The position numbers were made by a program, and so were the translations under genes. A DNA stretch of 64,000 nt from Sphingobacterium sp. UBA2700. Lineage in GTDB: Bacteria; Bacteroidota; Bacteroidia; Sphingobacteriales; Sphingobacteriaceae. Location: positions 244,491 through 308,490 of the forward strand of contig DELI01000027.1 of the NCBI GenBank assembly GCA_002354335.1, given 5' to 3'. Numbering within the stretch: the first letter of the stretch is position 1; every line of letters begins with the position of its first letter. The notes under the pieces are model-generated. The model ran no database searches. It saw only the letters and a program-made list of their open reading frames with translations, and was not told where the DNA came from. This document shows positions 8,202-16,350 of this stretch, in pieces.

Positions 8202-8664
8202 TAGTACTTAGTCTTTAGTATTTAGTCTTTATTACTTAGTCTTCAGTACTTAGTACTTAGTAGTTAGTATAAAGACCTAGGGCGGGATTAGATTTTTGTC
8301 TTGAACCAGGAAAGGAAGGATTTAAGGATTGACAGAATCCTGGTTTATCCTTGCATCCTTTTTTTCCTGGTTCAAAGACAACATACCCGATCCTGCTTTA
8401 TCCTTGCATCCTTTTTTCCTTGGTTCAAAGACAACACACCCGATCTTGGTTTATCCTTGCATCCTTTCTTTCTTGGTTCAAGACAAACCATAGTGTCAAA
8501 ACAACTGAAAAAATATCTCCTGCCTCTTTGAAAACAATGAACCAAAAAAAAGGCGCCTAATCGGCGCCCTGCTCTAAAATCTAATATCTAATGTCTAAAA
8601 TCTAAAATCAGTAGCCGCCCTAGGTCTAAATACTAAGTACTAACTACTAAATACTAATCACTAC
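8202..8664 (-). repeat. Nested inverted-repeat intergenic element, copy B (inverted relative to copy A)
   Basis: The left edge (8202-8274) is about ten TTAGTNN-type heptamers ending in AAGACCTAGGGCGGG. The right edge (8623-8657) is five complementary heptamers starting at GGTCTAA. Read on the minus strand it shares with copy A the order heptamers, TTAGAGCAG, GGCGCC hairpin plus T-run, then the GGTTCAAGACAAA-type inner palindrome. The hairpin GGCGCC-taatc-GGCGCC (8552-8568) with eight A on its left acts on the minus strand, directly downstream of rpoN, and is probably its terminator. The element's right edge reaches the rpoN stop. Confidence 0.85.
8344..8489 (+). repeat. 53-bp tandem repeat inside copy B
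   Basis: Units begin TTTATCCTTGCATCCTTT at 8344, 8397 and 8450, an exact 53-bp spacing, with the third unit incomplete. Each unit contains TGGTTCAAAGACAACA and CCCGATC. Copy A has only a single equivalent of the inner block, so copy B has expanded internally. Two overlapping frames stay open across it only because of the repetition. Confidence 0.85.
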
Positions 8665-10128
8665 CTAAAGTTCCTTCCTCAACCTTGCAACAGGAATATT
8701 CATGGCTTCGCGGTATTTTGCGACCGTTCTACGAGCGATGGAGTAACCTTTTTCTTTTAGGATTTCAGTAAGTTTTTCGTCGGCAAGTGGTTTTCGCTTG
8801 TCTTCGTTGGCGATGCATTCTTCAAGGATTTTCTTTACTTCTTTATTGGAGACTTCCTCGCCAGATTCTGTTTGTATAGCTTCCGAGAAGAAAGACTTAA
8901 GCAAGAACGTGCCGAATTCCGTTTGTACGTATTTGGAGTTTGCGACGCGGGATACAGTTGAAATATCCATTTCAATGCGGTCAGCTATGTCTTTTAAGAT
9001 CATGGGTTTAAGCATGCGGTCATCTCCAGTTAGGAAATACTCGTATTGATATTCCATGATGGCGTTCATGGTCTTTAGGAGTGTCTGTTGTCTTTGTTTG
9101 ATGGCATCGATGAACCATTTCGCGGAGTCGAGTTTCTGTTTTACAAACTGTACCGCTTCGCGCATTTTCTTATCGTTCTTTTCCGCTTTCTCATAGTGTT
9201 CAAACATCTCCTGGTAGGAGCGGGATACGCGTAGCTCAGGAGCATTTCTGCCGTTAAGCGTTAGGTGTAGCACCCCGTCGTTATTGCTGATATGGAAGTC
9301 GGGGATGATATGAAGTTGTTTTCCTGCTGCTGCTCCCGAATCTCCCGGTTTGGGGTTCAGTTTAAGAATTTCATTGACAATGTCTCGCAGCTCTTCCGAA
9401 TTTACGCCTAACTGCTTTTCGATTTTGTCGTAATGCTTTTTCGTAAATTCTTCCAGATAGTTTTCCACCACCTGCATGGCCTTTTGTATAATCGGGTTCT
9501 CCTGATCTTTTTTGCGTAATTGTATTGCTAAACACTCTTGTAAGCTGCGCGCTCCAATGCCCGCTGGGTCAAATTCCTGAATAATACGTAGCATTTCTTC
9601 CACATCCTTTTCTTCGACGATAACGTTTTGCGAGAATGCTAAATCATCAATCAATGAGGGGATAGGGCGACGTAAATAACCATCGTCGTCTAAGCTGCCG
9701 ATGATTTGTTGACCGATTAAGTAATCTTTATTGGAAAGGGCTAATAAATCAAGCTGATTCTGTAAATTTTCGAAGAATGAATCTTGGATAGCGATAGGCA
9801 TTTCTTTCTTATTATCATCGTCATCCGAATCATAGCCGCCGCCATAGTCCTTATAATCATCTTCTTGTATGTATTCATCTACGGAAAATTCATCTTCGTA
9901 GCTGCTATCTTCTGCGTTAAAATCATCGTCAGGATCCTTGTCTGGATATTCCTCGACAGGCTCATTCATATTGGCCAAACTGCCGTCTTCAAGCGCAGGA
10001 TTCTCTTCTAATTCTTCTTTAATACGAGCATCAAGCGATACCGTAGGCACCTGAAGAAGTTTTATAAATTGAATCTGCTGAGGCGATAATTTTTGTAATA
10101 ATTTCTGCTGTAACGTTTGTTTTAACAT
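8665..10128 (-). CDS. rpoN: RNA polymerase sigma-54 factor
   Basis: A 487-residue protein with all sigma-54 parts. Region I is the N-terminal Gln/Leu-rich LKQTLQQKLLQKLSPQQIQF. An acidic region II follows (about 50-105, Asp/Glu/Tyr-rich). The core-binding region and the HTH (KDIADRIEMDISTVSRVANS, about residue 375) come next, and the RpoN box ARRTVAKYRE is near the C-terminus. It directs core polymerase to -24/-12 promoters and needs an AAA+ activator to melt DNA, but no such activator is in this window. The start ATG at 10128 is fixed by region I. Repeat copy B follows its stop directly and supplies a terminator-like hairpin. Confidence 0.96.
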   Translation of the reverse strand: MLKQTLQQKLLQKLSPQQIQFIKLLQVPTVSLDARIKEELEENPALEDGSLANMNEPVEEYPDKDPDDDFNAEDSSYEDEFSVDEYIQEDDYKDYGGGYDSDDDDNKKEMPIAIQDSFFENLQNQLDLLALSNKDYLIGQQIIGSLDDDGYLRRPIPSLIDDLAFSQNVIVEEKDVEEMLRIIQEFDPAGIGARSLQECLAIQLRKKDQENPIIQKAMQVVENYLEEFTKKHYDKIEKQLGVNSEELRDIVNEILKLNPKPGDSGAAAGKQLHIIPDFHISNNDGVLHLTLNGRNAPELRVSRSYQEMFEHYEKAEKNDKKMREAVQFVKQKLDSAKWFIDAIKQRQQTLLKTMNAIMEYQYEYFLTGDDRMLKPMILKDIADRIEMDISTVSRVANSKYVQTEFGTFLLKSFFSEAIQTESGEEVSNKEVKKILEECIANEDKRKPLADEKLTEILKEKGYSIARRTVAKYREAMNIPVARLRKEL

Positions 10129-10356
10129 GTCCCCGATTATAAATCATGGTAAAAATAGCGAATATTATTTAATGGAGATCAATATATTATTTTAGGGAAT
10201 TGGGTTTAGGTATAATTTTTGTGGCAATACTTGTTCATTCACAAGGAGAAATGTACTTCAAAACACGAACTGTTAAAATTCGTTAATTTTTAAACCTAAG
10301 TACATTTTTAGGCGTTTTAATACAGTTTTTTCCAAAGTTTTGCTCATATTTACCTC

Positions 10357-12681
10357 ATGTTTAGACGGGTTAAAAACAAATTCTTGCGTATCGCACTGAT
10401 AATTATCTATTTTGTTATTTTATTTACTTGCGCGGTACAAATCAACTTTCTAGGCCTGTTTGGAGCATCTCCCACGAAGAAAGAGATTTTGTTACCCAGC
10501 TTAAATGTTTCCTCAGAACTCTATACTGCAGACTCCGTTTTAATTGGTCGCTATTACAAACAAGATCGTGATCCGGTTCCTTTCGATAGTATTTCTCCCA
10601 ATATCATTAACGCATTAATTGCGACAGAGGATGTGCGTTTTTATAAGCATAATGGCGTGGATGTTATTGGTTTATTCGGGGGCGTATTGTCTACGGTAGG
10701 AGGAAGCGATCGTGGAGCAAGTACCATTACGCAGCAGTTGGCGAAAAACTTATACCGAACTCGTTATAAAGATTCACAAGGCTTACTCGGTAAGATTCCT
10801 GGCGTGGGAATTATCGTGACGAAGTACAAAGAATGGATGACGGCATTCAAGCTCGAGAATAAGTACAGCAAACAAGAGATCATTACGATGTATCTGAATA
10901 CTGTTTCATTTAGCAATAACGCTTACGGCATCAAGTCGGCGTCGGTGCGCTATTTTGATAAGTTGCCGTCGGAGGTGTCTGTCAATGAAGCTGCCGTGCT
11001 CATCGGAATGTTGAAAGGAACAACCCTATATAACCCTATTCGCAACCCTAAAAATGCGTTAACTCGTCGAAACGTCGTGTTGGGGCAGATGCAGAAAGAG
11101 GGCTTTTTGAAGCCGGAGGAGGTAAAGACTTTGTCGAAGGACTCTCTGGGGTTGAATTTGAATAATCAAGAAGTTCGCAACTCGAACGATTCGTATTTGC
11201 GTACGGCCGTTGAGAAGTGGTTGGAAAAATGGGCTGAGGAGAACGAAGTTGATATTTATACTTCGGGTTTAAAGATTTATACGACGATTGATTCGCGTAT
11301 GCAAAAGGTTGCCGAAGATGCTGTTGCCTTAAAAATGAAGGATTTGCAGCGTAGGCTAGACAATACATGGTCTGGTCAAGAACCCTGGCGCGATAAGGAG
11401 GGAAATGTAATTCCGAATTTCTTGGAAGATCAGGCGCGGAAATTACCGGCTTTTGCGTATCTAAAAGAGAAATATCAGGATGAGGCGAAGGTGTTCGAGG
11501 AGCTGAATAGGAAAAAGGAGATGGAAGTATTTACCTGGGATGGTATGGAAAAGGTAGAATATTCGTCAATGGATTCCTTAAAACATTATATCTCCATGTT
11601 GAATACGGGCATGATGTCTATGAATCCGTATTCCGGTGAGATCAAAGTTTGGGTGGGCGGTATCAATCATGATTTCTATAAGTTCGATCATGTCAACCAG
11701 GCCAAGCGTCAACCGGGATCAACATTCAAGCCGTTTGCCTATGTTACCGCACTAGAAGCTGGGAAAACGCCTTGCGATAAATATACCGACAAACCGGTTA
11801 AGATAGAATTTGTTAATAACAAAGGCGAGAACGAGATTTGGGAGCCTAAAAATGCCGATTGGAGTTTTTCTTACAGTGAACTGTCGCTAAGACATGCTTT
11901 AGCTCGTTCATTAAATTCAGTAACCGCTCAGATTACAGAAGAAGTGGGTTGGGACAATGTCGTCAAGATGGCACATACCTGTGGAATTGATAGCAAACTA
12001 GAATCTGTTCCTTCTGTAGGATTGGGGTCGAATGAGGTTTCTGTTTTTGAGATGGTTCGTGCATATAGCACGTTTATGAATGCTGGTAAAAAGACGGAGC
12101 CTATTTTGGTGAAGCGCATCGAAGATAAAGATGGGAAGGTATTAGCTGAGTTTAAATCCGAGCAGAAGCAGGTTATTAGTCCGGAGAATGCCTGGCTGAT
12201 GGGTTATATGCTTCGTGGTACGATCGAAGAGTCTGGCGGTACTTCGCAGGCGCTATGGGAATGGGATTTGTTCGATAACGAGAATGAGATAGGTGGAAAG
12301 ACTGGAACTTCTTCCGATTACGTGGATGGCTGGTACATGGGCGTAACAAAGGATTTGGTGACTGGTGTTTGGGTCGGCTGTGATGAACAGAGCATACATT
12401 TCAATAGTTCAGCGACGGGTGAGGGCTCAAAAACTGCTTTGCCGATCTTCGCAGTCTACATGGAAGAACTTTATAAACGTCCGGAATTGGGCATTACAAC
12501 TGGGAAGTTCCCGGAACCAACAGTTGAAATTAAAAAGACCTATAATTGTCCGGGACCTCGTGTTCGCTCGACACGCGATACGCAGGATTCAGGTGCTGTA
12601 GAAGGGGAAACGGAAGTGCCGGCGCTGACTTTGCCGGAGATCCTGCAGGAGATTGAGGGCGAACAGCAAGGGCAAGAGTAA
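10357..12681 (+). CDS. mrcA: Class A penicillin-binding protein (PBP1A-type transglycosylase/transpeptidase)
   Basis: A 774-residue bifunctional cell-wall enzyme. One N-terminal membrane anchor (about residues 9-30) is followed by a GT51 glycosyltransferase domain with ATEDVRFYKHNGVD (catalytic Glu) and GASTITQQLAKNLYR. The transpeptidase domain has the active-site serine S455 in PGSTFKPF, SLN at 518-520 and KTGTS at 648. It polymerises lipid II and crosslinks the glycan strands in the periplasm. The C-terminal tail is acidic and Pro/Glu-rich. It lies 49 nt before the next gene on the same strand, so co-transcription is likely. The symbol is given by family analogy. Confidence 0.93.
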   Translation: MFRRVKNKFLRIALIIIYFVILFTCAVQINFLGLFGASPTKKEILLPSLNVSSELYTADSVLIGRYYKQDRDPVPFDSISPNIINALIATEDVRFYKHNGVDVIGLFGGVLSTVGGSDRGASTITQQLAKNLYRTRYKDSQGLLGKIPGVGIIVTKYKEWMTAFKLENKYSKQEIITMYLNTVSFSNNAYGIKSASVRYFDKLPSEVSVNEAAVLIGMLKGTTLYNPIRNPKNALTRRNVVLGQMQKEGFLKPEEVKTLSKDSLGLNLNNQEVRNSNDSYLRTAVEKWLEKWAEENEVDIYTSGLKIYTTIDSRMQKVAEDAVALKMKDLQRRLDNTWSGQEPWRDKEGNVIPNFLEDQARKLPAFAYLKEKYQDEAKVFEELNRKKEMEVFTWDGMEKVEYSSMDSLKHYISMLNTGMMSMNPYSGEIKVWVGGINHDFYKFDHVNQAKRQPGSTFKPFAYVTALEAGKTPCDKYTDKPVKIEFVNNKGENEIWEPKNADWSFSYSELSLRHALARSLNSVTAQITEEVGWDNVVKMAHTCGIDSKLESVPSVGLGSNEVSVFEMVRAYSTFMNAGKKTEPILVKRIEDKDGKVLAEFKSEQKQVISPENAWLMGYMLRGTIEESGGTSQALWEWDLFDNENEIGGKTGTSSDYVDGWYMGVTKDLVTGVWVGCDEQSIHFNSSATGEGSKTALPIFAVYMEELYKRPELGITTGKFPEPTVEIKKTYNCPGPRVRSTRDTQDSGAVEGETEVPALTLPEILQEIEGEQQGQE

Positions 12682-12730
12682 TTGAAAATACTGGCTGAAA
12701 TACTTACTTTTATATACTGATTCTTAGTCT

Positions 12731-15700
12731 ATGAAATTTAACCAAACACGCTTATCGAAGCTATTTGCTGCTGCAATATGCTTTTTACTGTTTTTAGGAA
12801 TGTTTCCTCAGATGGTGAATGCGCAATATTTTGGGCAGAACAAAATGCGCTATAAGAAATTGGATTTCAAGGTGTATGAGACACCGCACTTTAACTTATA
12901 CTACTACTTGAAGAACGATTCGATGATGAATTGGTTGGCCAAGGAAAGTGAAGTTTGGTATGAGTTACATCAACAGGTATTCCAAGATACTTTCTTCAGA
13001 AAGAACCCTATCATATTCTACAACAATCATCCGGAGTTTCAACAGACCACTGCGATTAGCGGTGAGATCAGCGTAGGAACGGGTGGTGTGACGGAAGCTT
13101 TTAAGCAACGTGTGGTGATGCCAATTATGCAGATCAATCAGCAAACACGTCACGTATTGGGTCACGAGATGGTGCATGCATTTCAATATCGTGTATTGAT
13201 CGAGGGCGGAGATTCAACGCGCCTGGAGAATGTGGCAAATATTCCTTTATGGATGGTAGAGGGGATGGCGGAGTATTTTTCCATCGGAAAAAAAGACGCT
13301 TTTACTTCCATGTGGATGCGCGATGCCTATGCTAGAAACGATCTGCCTTCGTTAGGGCAGATGACACAGCAGATGAACCGTTACTTTCCATATCGCTATG
13401 GACAGGCCTTTTGGTCCTACATCGGCTCTACCTACGGGGATACGGTAATCATGCCGTTGTTTATCGAAACGGCGAAGTATGGTTATGAGCATGGTATACG
13501 TCGTGTTTTTGGATATGATGCGCAAACCATGTCTACTTTGTGGAAAAACAGTATGGAGAACACTTACCGAAACTCTGGTAAGGATACGACATCAAGACCG
13601 ATCGGTCAAGCTTTATTGACCACGAAGAATGCTGGTCGAATGAACGTTTCGCCGGCGATATCGCCAAACGGTAAATATGTAGCCTTCTTATCGGAGCTTG
13701 ATTTATTCAGCATAGATTTGTTTTTGGCAGATGCGGAGACCGGGAAGATTATTCGAAAGCTCGGCAGCCGGCTTACCAATAAAGATATTGATGAATTTAG
13801 CTTCTTAGAATCCGCCGGAACTTTCTCGCCTGATAGCAAGAAGTTTGCTTTCTCGGTTTTTAGCGAGGGTAAGAATAAATTGATGGTCGTTGATGTGGAG
13901 ACCGGGAAGTCCGTCTCGGTTGAGGCGATGGGCGAGATTTCGGAATTCACGAATATTACTTGGTCACCGGATGGCGTACATGTTGCTTTCTCCGGTTTAG
14001 CAAACGGCCATTCTGATATTTACCTTTATAATCTACAGACGAAAAAAGTTGAGCAGTTGATGAATGATAAATTTTCCGACTTTCAACCGAGTTTCTCGCG
14101 TGATGGAAAATATATCGTGTTCAGTACAGACCGCGTGGCTTTAAGTTCGGATTCCCGTACAGTGGATATTCCGATGAACTTGGCGTTCGTTGAGGTTGCG
14201 ACAAAGAAGATTACAAATTTGGATGTGTTTCCAGGTGCTAATAACTTGAATCCTCACTTTTCATCCGATGGAAAGGATATCTATTTCCTATCCAATAGTG
14301 ATGGCTATAGAAACATGTATCGTTATACCTTTGAAACGCAGGAAGTCGCACGTATGACAGATTTCTTTACCGGGATTTCTGGTATAACCGAATACTCTCC
14401 GGCGATGAGCATTTCTGCGAACGATGATATTGTTTACTCGTATTTTAAGAATAATGCCTATAGCGTCTATAAGGCTAAAGCAACGGAGTTTGAGGCGCAG
14501 CCTGTTAGTGCGGGTGCTGTTGATTTCGAAGCTGCGATGCTTCCTCCGCTTCAAGCCCGTGGTGTTAATGTAGTCAATACGAACCTAGAGAACTTTAATG
14601 CATATGGTCGAATTTCAGATTCGCAGATCAATAGCATTCCATATAAGCCGAAGTTTAAGTTAGATTACCTGGCGAATAGCGGTGTGGGGATGTCTGTAGG
14701 TTCGCGCTATGGTGCGGGAATTGCGTCGGGTGTGCAAGGGATGTTTTCGGATATCTTGGGCTATAACCAGATTTTCGCGGCATTGAATATTAATGGTGAG
14801 ATTTATGATTTCGGTGGCCAGGTAGCTTATATCAATCAACGATCGCGTTGGAATTGGGGTGGTTCGATTTCGCATATCCCGTATCGATTTGGATTTTATC
14901 AATATGACTATCGTGATATTGGGAGCGGAACGGAAGAACCTGTACTTGATCAATATTTAGTGCGTTCATTCCAAACCCAGTTGGACGGTTTTGTTGCCTA
15001 TCCATTTAATAAGCATCATCGTTTTGAAACGGGTGCCGCTGCTTCGTATAACTCATACCGTGTCGATCGTTATTATCAGAGTTTACGGACTTACTACGCA
15101 AATAGAGAGCGCGTTCCTACTGATGAAGCGAGCCAGCTATTAGGAGCCCGTTTAGATCCGTTTAATCTTTTTCAGGTGAATGCTGGCTTTGTAGGAGATA
15201 ATGCGGTATTCGGGATTGCTGCGCCATTGCAAGGTTTTCGCTACAGATTAGGAGCGGAGCAATACTTCGGAACCTTCAATTTTACTGCAATCAATATCGA
15301 TTTAAGAAAATACCACCGCATGAAGCCATTTACCTTGGCAGCACGTGTTTATTCGTACATGCGCGTAGGTGATGGAGCGGATCAGTTGTACAACATCTAC
15401 ATTGGATACCCGTATTTGATTCGTGGTTTTGAGAACAATAGTTTCGGACCGAATAGTAAGGTTTCTTTTAATGACCTTTCCGGATCCAAAATGGTGGTTG
15501 GGAACCTGGAATTAAGGCTTCCATTCACAGGACCTGAAAAGCTTGCTGTGCTTCCTTCGGGATTATTGTTCTCGGATCTGAACTTCTTTATTGATGGAGG
15601 TTTGGCGTGGAAAAATGGTAGTACGATTAAATGGTCGAAGACGGATGAAGACAGGCTTCAAGATCCTAACTCGGGCGAGTATTATTATGATCCTGCCATT

Positions 15701-15847
15701 CGCATGCCGGTGTTCAGCGCTGGTGTTTCTCTTCGTGTGAATCTATTTGGAGCGATGATATTAGAACCTTACTATGCCATTCAGTTGAATAATCCGACAC
15801 GTTCGAAATTTGGAACCTTTGGATTAAACTTTGCGCCAGGATGGTAG
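12731..15847 (+). CDS. Secreted peptidase-like/PD40 propeller/outer-membrane-barrel protein
   Basis: A 1038-residue exported protein with a signal peptide at residues 1-31 (cleavage near VNA-QYF). Residues about 40-280 carry GHEMVHAFQ, an HExxH zinc motif at H145-H149, and a downstream WMVEGMAEYF giving the third ligand, so a gluzincin-type peptidase fold. Residues about 290-600 hold PD40/WD40-like TolB-type propeller blades (AISPNGKYVAFLSE, TFSPDSKKFAFSVF, TWSPDGVHVAFSG, SFSRDGKYIVFST). Residues about 650-1038 alternate in a beta-barrel manner and end in Trp, like outer-membrane barrels. It is probably anchored in the outer membrane. The substrate is unknown. Confidence 0.75.
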   Translation: MKFNQTRLSKLFAAAICFLLFLGMFPQMVNAQYFGQNKMRYKKLDFKVYETPHFNLYYYLKNDSMMNWLAKESEVWYELHQQVFQDTFFRKNPIIFYNNHPEFQQTTAISGEISVGTGGVTEAFKQRVVMPIMQINQQTRHVLGHEMVHAFQYRVLIEGGDSTRLENVANIPLWMVEGMAEYFSIGKKDAFTSMWMRDAYARNDLPSLGQMTQQMNRYFPYRYGQAFWSYIGSTYGDTVIMPLFIETAKYGYEHGIRRVFGYDAQTMSTLWKNSMENTYRNSGKDTTSRPIGQALLTTKNAGRMNVSPAISPNGKYVAFLSELDLFSIDLFLADAETGKIIRKLGSRLTNKDIDEFSFLESAGTFSPDSKKFAFSVFSEGKNKLMVVDVETGKSVSVEAMGEISEFTNITWSPDGVHVAFSGLANGHSDIYLYNLQTKKVEQLMNDKFSDFQPSFSRDGKYIVFSTDRVALSSDSRTVDIPMNLAFVEVATKKITNLDVFPGANNLNPHFSSDGKDIYFLSNSDGYRNMYRYTFETQEVARMTDFFTGISGITEYSPAMSISANDDIVYSYFKNNAYSVYKAKATEFEAQPVSAGAVDFEAAMLPPLQARGVNVVNTNLENFNAYGRISDSQINSIPYKPKFKLDYLANSGVGMSVGSRYGAGIASGVQGMFSDILGYNQIFAALNINGEIYDFGGQVAYINQRSRWNWGGSISHIPYRFGFYQYDYRDIGSGTEEPVLDQYLVRSFQTQLDGFVAYPFNKHHRFETGAAASYNSYRVDRYYQSLRTYYANRERVPTDEASQLLGARLDPFNLFQVNAGFVGDNAVFGIAAPLQGFRYRLGAEQYFGTFNFTAINIDLRKYHRMKPFTLAARVYSYMRVGDGADQLYNIYIGYPYLIRGFENNSFGPNSKVSFNDLSGSKMVVGNLELRLPFTGPEKLAVLPSGLLFSDLNFFIDGGLAWKNGSTIKWSKTDEDRLQDPNSGEYYYDPAIRMPVFSAGVSLRVNLFGAMILEPYYAIQLNNPTRSKFGTFGLNFAPGW

Positions 15848-15898
15848 TCAAAAGTATGATTGAAGGTTGAAAGAGTTTTAGAGAGTAAGGTTGTTAAG

Positions 15899-15936
15899 GC
15901 CGTTGTTTAGCGTTATGCGAAAACAACGGCTTTTTT
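15899..15936 (+). terminator. Intrinsic terminator
   Basis: GCCGTTGTTT pairs with AAACAACGGC (right arm 15921-15930) and six T follow. It ends the PBP/propeller transcription unit and overlaps the last codons of the convergent GIY-YIG-like gene. Confidence 0.85.
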
Positions 15937-16236
15937 CATTGGGTTAAGTCCAGGCAACGGCAGGCCTAGACTTAACCAATTGGGGTTGTTTTTGCGGACA
16001 AGTCTTTCACGCACCATGCGACCTAATCCGCATAATTCTTGATATCTTCTTTCTGCATCTTTTTCCGATGCAAACGATTCTAAATACACTATTCTATTTA
16101 ATACAGCAGATGAGAACATACCAGCATTCGTTGGATCCTGCAGTTGTTGCTGCAATCCAATGATATCATTTGTGATGCCCGGCTGAAGATGTCTTCTGTT
16201 TGCGTCTGTGCTGATGTAAAGGTGGTATGTTTTCAT
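15913..16236 (-). CDS. Diverged GIY-YIG superfamily protein
   Basis: A 107-residue protein with the overall pattern of short bacterial GIY-YIG (URI-type) proteins: YHLYIS in place of GIY, PGIT in place of the YIG strand, then VYLESFASEKDAERRYQELCG and a C-terminal LVRKNNPNW. The catalytic Arg of the first helix is not seen (NDIIGLQQQLQD), so nuclease activity is doubtful. It is divergent from the XRE-S24 regulator gene, with a perfect 17-bp palindrome between them, so it may be under that regulator. The superfamily call rests on motif spacing, not a search. Confidence 0.6.
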   Translation of the reverse strand: MKTYHLYISTDANRRHLQPGITNDIIGLQQQLQDPTNAGMFSSAVLNRIVYLESFASEKDAERRYQELCGLGRMVRERLVRKNNPNWLSLGLPLPGLNPMKKAVVFA

Positions 16237-16305
16237 GTTAAATCCTGTTTTAGCTAAAATATTTGGTTATTTAAATATGTTTTACTAATTTTATTGGCAC
16301 AATAT

Positions 16306-16322
16306 TACTAATAATATTAGTA
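16306..16322. promoter_or_regulatory. Perfect 17-bp palindrome, candidate operator
   Basis: TACTAATA-A-TATTAGTA is symmetric over 8 bp per arm. A further half-site TACTAAT lies at 16283-16289. It sits between the divergent GIY-YIG-like and XRE-S24 genes, ending 28 nt before the regulator ATG. Its size and symmetry fit an operator for an XRE dimer, so autoregulation is inferred. Confidence 0.6.
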
Positions 16323-16350
16323 TTTGAAAAATTATTTTAAAAATATTTAT

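Noticed and set aside
8344..8489. Resemblance to a CRISPR array
   Set aside because: The 53-bp units are contiguous with no distinct spacers and are part of a larger palindromic element. There are no cas genes.
8301..8560. Two overlapping open frames encoding repeated Phe/Pro/Ser-rich peptides
   Set aside because: They exist only because the 53-bp tandem repeat lacks stops. They have no plausible domain, and both frames are equally open.
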